A stretch of DNA of 43,198 nt from Streptomyces sp. ISL-36 (GCF_018614205.1 NZ_JAGGOS010000100.1:1-43198); one strand, 5' to 3'. Positions 1 to 7,648 are shown, numbered from the stretch's first letter. A program made the numbers and translations. The notes: generated by a model not told the origin, from the letters alone.

Positions 1-236
1 GGATCACACACAAGCGAACCCGGCCCTACCGCCCCCAGACCAACGGCAAGGTCGAACGCCTCAACCGCACCCTCCTCGACGAATGGGCCTACGCACAGCC
101 CTACCGCTCAGAACAGGAACGACGCGACGCCTACCCCGGCTGGCTGCACACCTACAATCACCACCGCGGACACACCGCACTCGCAGGCAAAACACCCGCC
201 AGCCGCGTCCCCAACCTCACAGGGCAATACACCTAG
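1..236 (+). CDS. IS481-type transposase, C-terminal end (truncated by window edge)
   Basis: The open frame entering from the left edge (phase set by position 3) ends at TAG 234-236. It encodes the end of an rve/DDE integrase core: a 'RPYRPQTNGKVERLNRTLLDEWAY' type stretch (written here only as the motif PQTNGKVERLNRTL) followed by YNHHRGHTALAGKTP and a closing NLTGQY. The Glu of KVER is the last acid of the DDE triad. This order is typical of IS481-family transposases; IS3-family is the closest alternative. The start, first two acids and left terminal repeat lie outside the window, so activity cannot be judged. The tail ends 66 bp before the stop of the convergent acetyltransferase gene, and I see no clear terminal inverted repeat. 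Confidence 0.8.
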   Translation, partial: ITHKRTRPYRPQTNGKVERLNRTLLDEWAYAQPYRSEQERRDAYPGWLHTYNHHRGHTALAGKTPASRVPNLTGQYT

Positions 237-302
237 AGCCCCCCAGAGCCTCTAGCCCCACAGCCTCTAGAGGGCCCGAAGAATCTGGAGCGCCCGGAAC
301 AT

Positions 303-791
303 CTACAGCGCCGCGAGCTTCTTGCCGTACCAGATGTCCATGTACGGGCCCTCGCAGTAGGCCGGGATCTCGGCGTACCCGTGGCGGGTGTAGAGCGCAC
401 GGGCCTCGACGAGGTCCAGGCGGGTGTTCAGGACCATCCGCTGCGCGCCCAGCTCGCCGGCCGCGTCCTCCAGGGTCCGCAGCAGGGCGCCGGCGCCGCC
501 GAGCCCCCGGAACGCCGGACGCAGGAACACCCGCGTCAGCTCCGCCCGCTCCCCGTCCAGCATCAGGACGCCGCCGCAGCCGGCCGGCCTGCCCTCGAAC
601 CGGGCCACCAGGAACTGGCCGGTCGGCGGGGTCAGCAGTTCCACCCCGTCGTTGGTCAGCCCCTCGTCGATCTCGGCCTGCGTCGCGGGCCGCTTCCAGT
701 ACCGGCTCGCGACCTCGTCGTAGTAGTCACGGCGCAGGGCGGTGGCGTCGGGGCCGTCGTAGCCCTCGGCATGGAAGGTCCAGGCGCTCAC
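303..791 (-). CDS. GNAT family N-acetyltransferase
   Basis: A 162-residue protein read from GTG 789-791. The acetyl-CoA binding core is visible as LTRVFLRPAFRGLGGAGALL (motif A, R/Q-x-x-G-x-G/A, here RGLGGAG), preceded by a strand carrying FEGRPAGCGGVLML and followed by LGAQRMVLNTR and ALYTRHGY, the usual beta6/beta7 end of GNAT enzymes. Such proteins move an acetyl group from acetyl-CoA to an amine; the substrate cannot be read from sequence. The start codon overlaps the stop of the upstream ABM gene as GTGA, which argues for translational coupling and for this start. Cytoplasmic; no signal peptide. Confidence 0.85.
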   Translation of the reverse strand: MSAWTFHAEGYDGPDATALRRDYYDEVASRYWKRPATQAEIDEGLTNDGVELLTPPTGQFLVARFEGRPAGCGGVLMLDGERAELTRVFLRPAFRGLGGAGALLRTLEDAAGELGAQRMVLNTRLDLVEARALYTRHGYAEIPAYCEGPYMDIWYGKKLAAL

Positions 792-1123
792 TTCGGGGAC
801 GCCTGCTGCACGACCTCGAACGACCACAGGGTGGAGCCGGTCGCAGCGGGCTTCGGCCGGCCGCCGCCTTCGCCCTCGGCGCCTCCCGAGGTGCCCTGGT
901 GGGCGGCCTTCATGGAACCGCTCATCCAGTTCTGGAAGTCCTCCTCGCTGCGCCAGCGGGTGTAGACCAGGTACTGGTCCGTACCCTCCAGGGGGCGCAG
1001 CAGTTCGAACCACTCGAAACCGTCGGAGCCTTCCACGGCCCCGGCACGGGACGCGAAGCGCTGCTCGAGAACCTCGCGCTGTTCGGCCGGGACGGTCAGT
1101 ACGTTGATCTTCACGATGCTCAT
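788..1123 (-). CDS. Antibiotic biosynthesis monooxygenase (ABM) family protein
   Basis: 111 residues beginning MSIVKINVLTVPAEQREVLE. The alternating beta strands, with FEWFELLRPLEGTDQYLVYT and a W-x-S-E-E-D-F-Q-N-W block, are typical of the dimeric ferredoxin-like ABM fold, which includes heme-degrading IsdG-like enzymes and quinone-forming monooxygenases; this subgroup is often only called antibiotic biosynthesis monooxygenase. The C-terminal 35 residues are Gly/Pro-rich and probably flexible. It is the first gene of a two-gene unit with the acetyltransferase. No Shine-Dalgarno sequence precedes ATG 1121-1123, but TATCCT lies about 9 nt upstream on this strand, so a leaderless transcript is possible. 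The divergent serpin start is only 12 bp away. Confidence 0.8.
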   Translation of the reverse strand: MSIVKINVLTVPAEQREVLEQRFASRAGAVEGSDGFEWFELLRPLEGTDQYLVYTRWRSEEDFQNWMSGSMKAAHQGTSGGAEGEGGGRPKPAATGSTLWSFEVVQQASPK

Positions 1124-1135
1124 GGAGGGCAGGAT

Positions 1136-2374
1136 ATGGGTGGGACCGAACTGAGCACGCGCGCGGGCGCGATCCGCGCGATCGGTGAACGCTGGGTGAC
1201 GGCCCTCGCCGCGCAGGCGGAGGGCGCCGACGAGAAGGCCGGCGCGGAAGCCGGTGAGAAGGCCGGCGCGGAGGCGGGCGAGAAGGCCGGCGCGGAGGCG
1301 GGCCATCAGGCAGGCGAGAAGGCAGGCGGCGGGCGGGACTTCGTCTGCTCGCCCGCCGGGCTGTGGCTGGCGCTCGGTGCGGTCGCCGCCGGAGCACGGG
1401 CGGAGACCGCCGAGGAGCTGCGGGGGCTGCTCGGAGCCGCCGGCGCGGAGGCGGCCGACGCGGTGACGGCCATGGCGCACGAGCTGGCCGGGACGGACGC
1501 GCTGGACGTGGCGACGGGTGTGTGGAGCCGGAGTCCGCTGCTGGCGTCCTGGACCGGAGCGCTGCCGGACGTCGGCTCGGGACCGCTGGGCCGGGACGCC
1601 CAGGTGTGGCTCGACGCATGGGTACGGGAGGCCACCCGAGGCCGGATCGACCGGCTGCCGCTCGCCCTGGACGGCTCCGAGGCGCTCGTCCTGGTCAACG
1701 CCCTCGCGCTGAAGGCCTCGTGGCGCGCGCCGTTCGCACCGGCCCTGACCCGCGACGAGCCCTTCACGGACGCCTCGGGCGACACCGTCCCCGTACCGAC
1801 GATGCGTCAGCGGCTGCCTGCCCACTGGGCCTGGACCGTGGGCGCGGCCACCGTGGTGGAGCTGCCCTGCGAGGGCGAGCCGGGGGCGCTGGTCCGTTTC
1901 GTCCTCGGGCCGAGGGGCGCGGGACCCGCCGAAGTGCTGCCCGCCGCCTGGGCGCCCGCCGCAGGGCGAGAACCCCTCGCCGCCGAGGCCGTCGATCTCG
2001 CGCTGCCGCGTTTCTCGCTCCGTACGCGGACCGATGTGCACGCCCTGCTCGGCGTGCTCGGCGTCGACGTGGCCGCCCGGCCGGAGGCGGACTTCACCGG
2101 GCTCTCGGCCGAGCGGCCGCTGTGGATCTCCGCCGCCGTGCAGGAGGCCCTCGTCGAGGTCGCCGAAGCGGGCGTGGAGGCCGCCGCGGTCACCGCCGTC
2201 GCGATGACCCGCGGCGCCGCCCCACCCCGGCATGAGGTCGTCGAGCGGATCGCCTTCGACCGGCCCTTCGGCGTGGTCGTGCTCGACGGCTCCGGAGAGG
2301 TGCCGCTCTTCGCCGGCTGGAAGTCCGGCGCGCCGCCCTACTCCACGACGCGGGCGAGCAGCAGCCCGTCGTAA
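1136..2374 (+). CDS. Serpin (serine protease inhibitor family)
   Basis: 412 residues from ATG 1136, with GGAGG 7 nt upstream. Serpin hallmarks are present in order: FVCSPAGLWLALGAVAAGA (helix B), LVNALALKASWRAPF (strand 3A, compare NAIYFKxxWxxPF), PMRQ-type strands, the reactive-loop hinge EAGVEAAAVT at about 344-353, loop AVAMTRGAAPP, then FDRPFGVVVLDGSGEVPLFAG near the end. The hinge keeps P15 Gly and small side chains at P12-P9, as in inhibitory serpins. P1 is probably the Arg or Gly of TRG, so trypsin-like targets are an inference. An in-frame EKAGAEAG repeat occupies residues 33-64. No signal peptide is seen, so it may act in the cytoplasm. The last 37 bp overlap the opposing methyltransferase gene, adding a tail after the usual serpin end. 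Confidence 0.88.
   Translation: MGGTELSTRAGAIRAIGERWVTALAAQAEGADEKAGAEAGEKAGAEAGEKAGAEAGHQAGEKAGGGRDFVCSPAGLWLALGAVAAGARAETAEELRGLLGAAGAEAADAVTAMAHELAGTDALDVATGVWSRSPLLASWTGALPDVGSGPLGRDAQVWLDAWVREATRGRIDRLPLALDGSEALVLVNALALKASWRAPFAPALTRDEPFTDASGDTVPVPTMRQRLPAHWAWTVGAATVVELPCEGEPGALVRFVLGPRGAGPAEVLPAAWAPAAGREPLAAEAVDLALPRFSLRTRTDVHALLGVLGVDVAARPEADFTGLSAERPLWISAAVQEALVEVAEAGVEAAAVTAVAMTRGAAPPRHEVVERIAFDRPFGVVVLDGSGEVPLFAGWKSGAPPYSTTRASSSPS
1232..1327 (+). repeat. 24-bp tandem repeat coding EKAGAEAG in the serpin N-terminus
   Basis: Three 24-bp units (1232-1255, 1256-1279, 1280-1303) encode EKAGAEAG, followed by HQAG (1304-1315) and a partial EKAG (1316-1327). The units differ only at a few third positions. 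The repeat adds a charged, Ala-rich and probably helical segment between the first serpin helix and the conserved FVCSPAG stretch. Confidence 0.9.
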
Positions 2375-3006
2375 CCCTTCGTCCCCACCGTCTGGAAGGC
2401 GGTGGCGTCCAACCGCGGCTCGCGCGAGACCAGTTCGAACATCGCGCGGGTCCCGGTGATCGCCGCGTCGTCCGGGTGCGGGGCGGCGATCCGGCCACCG
2501 CGTACGACGTTGTCCACGATGATCACGGTGCCGGGCCGGGAGAGCTTCAGCGCCCATTCCACATAGCGCGGGTTGTTCACCTTGTCGGCGTCGACGAAGA
2601 CGAGGTCGAACGGGCCCGCGCCCTCTTCCTCCAGCTGCGGCAGGGTGTCCAGGGCCGCGCCCGTACGGACCTCGACGATCTTGTCGAGGCCGGCCCGGGC
2701 GATGTTGGCGCGGGCCACGTCGGCGTGGCTCGGGTTGTACTCCAGCGTGATCAGCCGGCCGTCGGCGGGCAGCGCCCTGGCCATCCAGATCGTGCTGTAG
2801 CCGCCGAGCGTGCCGATCTCCAGGACCGTCCGCGCGCCCTGCATCGCGACGAGCAGGTTCAGCAGCTTGCCCTGGTTGGGGGCGACCGCGATCTCGGGAA
2901 GCCCGGCGGCCGTGGAGTCGGCGAGGGTGGCGGCGAGTGCGTCGTCGGCCGGGGCGAGCAGGTCGGTGATGTAGCGGTCGACGGTGGTCCATTGGTCGTT
3001 GGTCAT
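2338..3006 (-). CDS. SAM-dependent O-methyltransferase (class I, Methyltransf_3 type)
   Basis: 222 residues. Motif I is VLEIGTLGGYSTIWMARAL, the Gly-rich SAM loop typical of caffeoyl-CoA/catechol O-methyltransferase relatives, preceded by GKLLNLLVAMQGARTV. FVDADKVNNPRYVEWAL carries the metal-binding Asp, and IIVDNVVRGGRIAAP the second metal-site region seen in this family. Expected reaction is Mg2+-dependent methyl transfer from SAM to a catechol-type hydroxyl; the substrate is unknown. The start overlaps the stop of the upstream DUF2330 gene as ATGA, so the two are probably one transcript. Its last 37 bp are antisense to the serpin C-terminus. Confidence 0.9.
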   Translation of the reverse strand: MTNDQWTTVDRYITDLLAPADDALAATLADSTAAGLPEIAVAPNQGKLLNLLVAMQGARTVLEIGTLGGYSTIWMARALPADGRLITLEYNPSHADVARANIARAGLDKIVEVRTGAALDTLPQLEEEGAGPFDLVFVDADKVNNPRYVEWALKLSRPGTVIIVDNVVRGGRIAAPHPDDAAITGTRAMFELVSREPRLDATAFQTVGTKGYDGLLLARVVE

Positions 3007-4205
3007 GGGGCCGAACGTACCGCGCCGCGCGGTCCCCGCCGCCGTACCGCCACGAGCGCGCCGACCGTTCCGGCCACCACCGCGAGGACGCCGGACACCG
3101 TGAGCAGCCAGACCGGGATGCCGCCGCCGATCGTGAGCAGGCGGTCGGTGTAGATGACCTCCTGGTACGGGGTGTCGGCGACCGTCCTCAGTTCGTGGTC
3201 GCCGTCGATCCGCGACGGTTCGGGGAACTCCTGGTCGAGGGCGGTGAGGTAGACCGGCCGTCCGCCGGTGAGCGCCGCGACCGGGCCCGCGGGCTCGGTG
3301 ATCTCGCCCGCGAACGTGACCTCGGGCTTCGCCCCGCCGATGTCGCCCCGAGGCTCCATGCGGTGGTCGGCGAGGACGTACAGACCGAGGGACTGCGGGG
3401 TCGGCGCGAGCCGGGAGAGCCGCATCGGGTAGACGAGCCGGTCGCTCGCGAAGCTGATCCTCAGCGGGTCGAGGTCGCCTCTCAGCACGGCCCGCGCGCC
3501 CTCGGTGCCCCTGCCTCCGGCGCCCGTCCCGTCGTTACCTGTCCCGTCGGTGTCCGTCCCGTCGGTGCCCGTGCCCTCGGCACCTTCCGCGCCCGTCGCC
3601 TTCTGGTCGGGGGCGAGGCGGACCGCGACGTACTCCCATTTCTGCTCGACGTACGGCTCCAGTTCGCCGGCCAGCCGGTCGGAGAGCTCGAAGCCGTTCT
3701 TCTCCAGCCAGCCGCTCAGTGCCCCGGGGTCGGTCGCCGTCAGCCGCGCCACGTCGAAGGGCCCGAGCCGCTCGCGCCCGACGACCCCGACGTCCGCGCC
3801 CGCGTCGCCGGGAGGCGCGGCGGCGGCGCCGTCCCCTGCGCCGCCGGCGAAGGGCCAGTCGTCGCCGCGTGGCCAGAAATGGTGCCGGTCCCGGTAGGCG
3901 GGCCGGGTCAGCCGGTCGAGTTCGTCGAAGAGTTCGGGGTCGCCGAGCTCGACGTCCGCCCGGGTGGGAACGGGCATGATCCAGGCGGCCCGCTCGGCGT
4001 TTCCGCGCACGGTGAAGCGCATGACGATCTGCTCCGTACGGCCGTCCCAGCGCACGGCCGAGGTCTCCCGGTCGACGCCGATCCGCTGCGACCGGTCCGG
4101 GATCATGGCCCCGCAGCCGCACGCGTGGGCCGACGCGACGAGTGAGCCCAGCTGGAGCGCGAACAGCGCGACGAGCATGGCCAGAAGTCTCTGCATCCCC
4201 CGCAT
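3003..4205 (-). CDS. DUF2330 family secreted/membrane-anchored protein
   Basis: 400 residues. An N-terminal signal sequence (QRLLAMLVALFALQLGSLVASAHA) ends just before the CGCGAMIP motif that marks DUF2330 proteins. Then comes a beta-rich domain with RTEQIVMRFTVRGNAERAAWIMPVPT, and a C-terminal membrane anchor IPVWLLTVSGVLAVVAGTVGALVAV followed by a basic tail. A Gly/Ala/Asp-rich insertion (about 125-145) and a Gly-Thr-rich low-complexity stretch (about 205-235) look like linkers. The family is common in actinobacteria and has no established function. Topology implies an extracellular domain anchored at both ends or by the C-terminus. A second Met at codon 4 is an alternative start. Confidence 0.82.
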   Translation of the reverse strand: MRGMQRLLAMLVALFALQLGSLVASAHACGCGAMIPDRSQRIGVDRETSAVRWDGRTEQIVMRFTVRGNAERAAWIMPVPTRADVELGDPELFDELDRLTRPAYRDRHHFWPRGDDWPFAGGAGDGAAAAPPGDAGADVGVVGRERLGPFDVARLTATDPGALSGWLEKNGFELSDRLAGELEPYVEQKWEYVAVRLAPDQKATGAEGAEGTGTDGTDTDGTGNDGTGAGGRGTEGARAVLRGDLDPLRISFASDRLVYPMRLSRLAPTPQSLGLYVLADHRMEPRGDIGGAKPEVTFAGEITEPAGPVAALTGGRPVYLTALDQEFPEPSRIDGDHELRTVADTPYQEVIYTDRLLTIGGGIPVWLLTVSGVLAVVAGTVGALVAVRRRGPRGAVRSAP

Positions 4206-4225
4206 GCGGGGTCAGACGCGAGCGC

Positions 4226-4259
4226 CGCAGAACCGGTTCCGCGAAGATCCGGTTCTGCG
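4226..4259 (-). terminator. Hairpin downstream of the P450 gene
   Basis: Perfect 11-bp inverted repeat CGCAGAACCGG (4226-4236) and CCGGTTCTGCG (4249-4259) with a 12-nt loop. It lies about 120 bp after the P450 stop and just before the DUF2330 start, so it best fits a terminator for the P450 transcript. No U-tract follows, which is usual in Streptomyces. Confidence 0.55.
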
Positions 4260-4373
4260 CGTAGGAACACATCGCCCCGGTCGGGCGGTCGGGCGGTCGG
4301 ACGGGAGGAGCGGGAGAGGGGGAGAGCGGGAGAGGCGGGGGCCGGGCGTAGGGGGCGGCCCCCGCCTTCCCCG

Positions 4374-5621
4374 TCAGCCGGCCACGCGGACCCGGAGTTC
4401 CTTGATCCCGTTCAGCCAGGCCGCGCGCAGTCGGCGCGGCTCGCCGACGAGCGTGAGATCGGGCAGCACGTCCGCGAGTGCGTTGAAGATCAGCTCGATC
4501 TCGTTGATGGCGAGGGACTTGCCGAGGCAGAAGTGTGGACCTCCGCCGCCGAAGCCGAGGTGCGGGTTCGGGTCGCGGGTGATGTCGAAGACCTCGGGGT
4601 TCCCGAAGACCTCGGGGTCGTTGTTGGCGGAGGAGTAGAAGAGTCCGATCCGGTCGCCCCGGCGGATCTTTTGGCCGCCGACCTCGGTGTCCTGGGTCGC
4701 CGTCCGCTGGAAGGAGACCACCGGGGTCGCCCAGCGCACGATCTCCTCGGCGGCGGTCGCCGGCCGTTCCCGCTTGAACAGCTCCCACTCCTCGGGGTGG
4801 GTGAGGAAGGCGTGCATACCGTGGCTGATGGCGTTGCGCGTGGTCTCGTTTCCGGCCACCGCGAGCAGCAGCACGAAGAAGCCGAACTCGTCCGAGGAGA
4901 GGTTGCCCTGGCCCTCGGCGGCGACGAGCTGGGTCACGATGTCCTTGGCCGGGCACTCCTTGCGGGCGGCGGCCAGGTTCATCGAGTACCCGATGAGCTC
5001 CATGGCGGACTCGGCGCCGATCTCCTCGGTGATGGCGTACTCGGGATCGTCGTACGCCACCATCTTGTTCGACCAGTCGAAGATCCGGGAGCGGTCCTCC
5101 TGCGGTACGCCGATGAGTTCGGCGATCGCCTGGAGCGGCAGCTCGACGGCGACCTGGGTGACGAAGTCGAAGGAGCCGTCCGCGCCGGCGTTCCGCTTCG
5201 CCTCCTCGACGATCTTCCGCGCCCTCTCGCGCAGGGCGGTCGTCAGGGTCCGTATCGCGCGGGGCGTGAAGCCGCGCTGGACGATCTGACGGACCCGGGT
5301 GTGCTCGGGAGGGTCCATGTTGAGCATGATCAGCTTCTGGACCTCGATCTGGTCCCGGGTGATGTGCTCGTTGAAGCGGATGACGGCCGTGTTCTCGCTG
5401 GAGGAGAACAACTCGGGATGCGTGGAGACGTACTTGACGTCCGCGTGCCGGGTGACGGCCCAGTAGCCCTCGTCGTCGAAGCCCGTGACGCCGCGCGGCT
5501 GGGGGCACCACCAGACGGGCGCGGTCTGCCGCAGCTGCGCGAACTCCGGGAAGGGGATGCGGCTCTGGAGCAGATCGGGGTCGGTGGCGTCGAACCCTTC
5601 GGGGAGGTGAGGGCAGGGCAT
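4374..5621 (-). CDS. Cytochrome P450, CYP125-like (steroid side-chain C26/C27 hydroxylase type)
   Basis: 415 residues from ATG 5619-5621, with GGAG about 10 nt upstream. P450 signatures: I-helix AGNETTRNAISHG, EEIVRWATPV, and the heme loop FGGGGPHFCLGKSLA with ligand Cys365. The N-terminus (LPEGFDATDPDLLQSRIPFPEF, quoted only in part) and blocks such as VQKLIMLNMDPPEHTRVR resemble CYP125 enzymes, which hydroxylate and oxidise the terminal methyl of the cholesterol side chain in Mycobacterium and Rhodococcus. The divergent neighbour is a FadA5-like thiolase, the same pairing as Rv3545c/Rv3546. Cytoplasmic; needs a ferredoxin partner, and a 3Fe-4S ferredoxin is encoded at 21361. CYP142-type is the main alternative. 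Substrate assignment is by family and context. Confidence 0.85.
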   Translation of the reverse strand: MPCPHLPEGFDATDPDLLQSRIPFPEFAQLRQTAPVWWCPQPRGVTGFDDEGYWAVTRHADVKYVSTHPELFSSSENTAVIRFNEHITRDQIEVQKLIMLNMDPPEHTRVRQIVQRGFTPRAIRTLTTALRERARKIVEEAKRNAGADGSFDFVTQVAVELPLQAIAELIGVPQEDRSRIFDWSNKMVAYDDPEYAITEEIGAESAMELIGYSMNLAAARKECPAKDIVTQLVAAEGQGNLSSDEFGFFVLLLAVAGNETTRNAISHGMHAFLTHPEEWELFKRERPATAAEEIVRWATPVVSFQRTATQDTEVGGQKIRRGDRIGLFYSSANNDPEVFGNPEVFDITRDPNPHLGFGGGGPHFCLGKSLAINEIELIFNALADVLPDLTLVGEPRRLRAAWLNGIKELRVRVAG

Positions 5622-5645
5622 CGGCAACACACTCCATGTCTGAGA

Positions 5646-5671
5646 CGCGCTGTCTGACCGCGCTGTCTGAC
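5646..5671. repeat. Exact 13-bp tandem duplication in the P450 leader
   Basis: CGCGCTGTCTGAC occurs at 5646-5658 and again immediately at 5659-5671. The second copy runs into the inverted repeat at 5667-5681. It lies 25-50 bp upstream of the P450 start and could be a duplicated half-site. Confidence 0.85.
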
Positions 5672-5681
5672 GGACCATCAG
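5667..5681. promoter_or_regulatory. Inverted repeat upstream of the P450, related to CTGACG-N3-CGTCAG
   Basis: CTGACGGACCATCAG matches the exact inverted repeat at 15411-15425 and 40909-40923 at 11 of 12 arm positions. All three sites lie directly upstream of minus-strand genes. This is a candidate operator for a TetR-type regulator that I cannot name. Confidence 0.6.
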
Positions 5682-5821
5682 AAGGTGCGAGGTGCCCGAA
5701 AGGTAGTAACGAGTTCTACAAGTCGCAAGGCCCATGGCGGGAACTGTTGCCGGGGGTCGGCGCACGCGGGTCGATGCACAACCCTTGCGTACCGGCGGTA
5801 GCAGTCATAAGACTGCATGCA

Positions 5822-5843
5822 GAACTAGAACGCGTACTAGTTC
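5822..5843. promoter_or_regulatory. 22-bp palindrome containing a KstR-like box
   Basis: Arms GAACTAG...CTAGTTC surround ACGCGT; only one base pair of the 22-bp dyad is broken. Inside it, TAGAACGCGTACTA (5826-5839) fits the published KstR consensus TnnAACnnGTTnnA with one mismatch (GTA for GTT). It lies 52 bp before the thiolase start and about 200 bp from the divergent P450 start, so it could control one or both. Confidence 0.7.
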
Positions 5844-5894
5844 CCCGTGGCGGGGTGCCGGGACATCCCGCCCGGGCGAGGAGAGGACGAGCTC

Positions 5895-7064
5895 ATGGCC
5901 GCGGAACCCGTCATCGTCGAAGCAGTACGCACCCCCATCGGCAAGCGCGGAGGCGCGCTCGCCAACCTCCACCCCGCCTACCTCCTGGGCGAGACCTACC
6001 GCGAACTCCTCGGCCGCACCGGCATCCCCGCCGACTGCGTCGAGCAGATCGTCGGCGGTACCGTCACCCACGCCGGCGAACAGTCCATGAACCCGGCGCG
6101 CAACGCCTGGCTCACCATGGGACTGCCCTACGAGACCGCCGCCACCACCGTCGACTGCCAGTGCGGCTCCTCGCAGCAGGCGAGCCACATGGTCGCCAAC
6201 ATGATCTCCGCCGGGGTCGTCGACATCGGCATCAGCTGCGGCGTCGAGGCGATGTCCCGCGTCCCGCTCGGCTCCGGCTCCAAGCACGGCCCCGGAAAGC
6301 CCTGGCCGGACGAGTGGAACGTCGACCTGCCCAACCAGTTCGAGGCCGCCGAACGCATCGCCCGGCGCCGCGGGCTCACCCGCGAACGGGTCGACTCCCT
6401 CGGCCTGCTCTCCCAGGAACGGGCCGCCAACGCCTGGTCCGAGGAGCGCTTCAAGCGCGAGACCTTCGCCGTCCAGGTCCCCACCACCGAGGAGGAGCAG
6501 GCCGCCGGACAGGGCATGTGGCGGCTCGTCGACCACGACGAGGGGCTGCGCGACACCAGCATGGAGGCGCTCGCCCGGCTCAAGCCCGTGATGCCGACCG
6601 CCGTCCACACCGCGGGGAACTCCTCCCAGATCTCCGACGGCGCCTGCGCGCTCATGTGGGCGTCCAAACGCATGGCCCGCGCCCTCAAACTGCGCCCCCG
6701 CGCCCGGATCGTCGCCCAGGCCCTGGTCGGCTCAGATCCTCACTTCCACCTCGACGGGCCGATCGACGCCACCCGGGCGGTGCTCGGCAAGGCCGGGATG
6801 TCGCTGAAGGACATCGACCTCGTCGAGATCAACGAGGCCTTCGCCTCGGTCGTCCTGAGCTGGGCACAGGTCTTCGAGCAGGACCTTGAGAAGGTCAACG
6901 TGAACGGGGGAGCGATCGCGCTCGGCCACCCCGTCGGCGCCACCGGCGCCCGGCTCATCACCACCGCCCTGCACGAACTGGAACGCGCCGACAAGGAGTT
7001 CGCGCTGATCACGATGTGCGCGGGTGGGGCGCTGGCCACCGGCACCATCATCCAGCGGCTGTAG
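5895..7064 (+). CDS. Acetyl-CoA acetyltransferase, FadA5-like steroid 3-ketoacyl-CoA thiolase
   Basis: 389 residues with all thiolase catalytic elements: nucleophile Cys90 in CQCGSSQQ, INEAFASV, His345 in GGAIALGHPVGATGA, and Cys375 in MCAGGALATG. The protein cleaves beta-ketoacyl-CoA with CoA to release acetyl- or propionyl-CoA. Length and start (EPVIVEAVRTPIGKRGG) agree with degradative thiolases such as FadA5, whose gene also diverges from cyp125. A purine-rich GAGGAGAGGA lies about 9 nt before ATG 5895. The KstR-like palindrome upstream supports a role in steroid side-chain beta-oxidation. A general fatty-acid thiolase is the alternative. Confidence 0.88.
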   Translation: MAAEPVIVEAVRTPIGKRGGALANLHPAYLLGETYRELLGRTGIPADCVEQIVGGTVTHAGEQSMNPARNAWLTMGLPYETAATTVDCQCGSSQQASHMVANMISAGVVDIGISCGVEAMSRVPLGSGSKHGPGKPWPDEWNVDLPNQFEAAERIARRRGLTRERVDSLGLLSQERAANAWSEERFKRETFAVQVPTTEEEQAAGQGMWRLVDHDEGLRDTSMEALARLKPVMPTAVHTAGNSSQISDGACALMWASKRMARALKLRPRARIVAQALVGSDPHFHLDGPIDATRAVLGKAGMSLKDIDLVEINEAFASVVLSWAQVFEQDLEKVNVNGGAIALGHPVGATGARLITTALHELERADKEFALITMCAGGALATGTIIQRL

Positions 7065-7159
7065 GCGAAGGCCAGGGCCTCGCACGCCCCGATGCCGCCG
7101 ATGCCGCTGGTGCCGTCGGTGCCGCCGTGGCGCTCCGGGGGCGGAGCCGGAACGTGGCA

Positions 7160-7190
7160 GGCCCCGCCCCTCCGGAAGGAGGGCGGGGCC
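7160..7190. terminator. Bidirectional terminator between thiolase and SLT genes
   Basis: GGCCCCGCCC...GGGCGGGGCC pairs over about 13 bp with one bulged C and a GGAA loop. It sits between the converging thiolase and SLT genes and can serve both strands. Confidence 0.8.
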
Positions 7191-7246
7191 TTGCGTGGCT
7201 GTGCGTGGCTGTGCGCGGCTGCCGGTCGGGGATCCTCCCGGACCTC

Positions 7247-7648
7247 TTAGTACCAGCCGTTGGCCTGCCAGAACGCCCAGGCGGCGTTCGGGCTGCCGTA
7301 GCGCTCGTTCATGTAGTTCAGGCCCCACTTGATCTGGGTGGCCGGGTTCGTCTTCCAGTCGGAGCCGGCCGAGGACATCTTCGAGGCCGGGAGCGCCTGG
7401 ACGAGGCCGTAGGCGCCGCTGGACGAGTTGGTGGCGGTGTGGTTCCAGCCGGACTCGTGGGAGACGATCTTGCTGAAGGACTGGTACTGCGAAGCCGGAA
7501 CGATCTGCTTGGCGATCTCCTGCGGAGTCGCGGCCGAAGCCGTGGACGTCGTGCCGAGCACCGCACCCGAGGCGCCCAGCAGCACGGCTGCGGAGGCGGC
7601 GAAGGTCTTCTTGCGGGACGAGACACGAGTGGAGAGCGAGCGGAACAC
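7247..7648 (-). CDS. Secreted transglycosylase SLT-domain protein
   Basis: 133 residues from GTG 7646-7648 (AGG about 10 nt upstream). A signal peptide (RKKTFAASAAVLLGASGAV...STASA, cut near residue 39) precedes a short lysozyme-like domain: IVSHESGWN with likely catalytic Glu65, GAYGLVQALPASKM, TNPATQIKWGLNYMNERYG and terminal AWAFWQANGWY. This minimal form is widespread in Streptomyces as a small secreted cell-wall lytic enzyme or resuscitation-type protein. A longer start at 7846 is open but adds a low-complexity, non-secretory N-terminus and is less likely. Confidence 0.85.
   Translation of the reverse strand: MFRSLSTRVSSRKKTFAASAAVLLGASGAVLGTTSTASAATPQEIAKQIVPASQYQSFSKIVSHESGWNHTATNSSSGAYGLVQALPASKMSSAGSDWKTNPATQIKWGLNYMNERYGSPNAAWAFWQANGWY

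Noticed and set aside
83..1135. Upstream extension of the serpin frame to position 83
   Set aside because: The extension is antisense to the GNAT and ABM genes and low-complexity. ATG 1136 has a good ribosome site.
4226..4259. KstR-like core AAC-CG-GTT within the hairpin after the P450 gene
   Set aside because: The outer bases do not fit the consensus and the long perfect stem at a gene end is better explained as a terminator.
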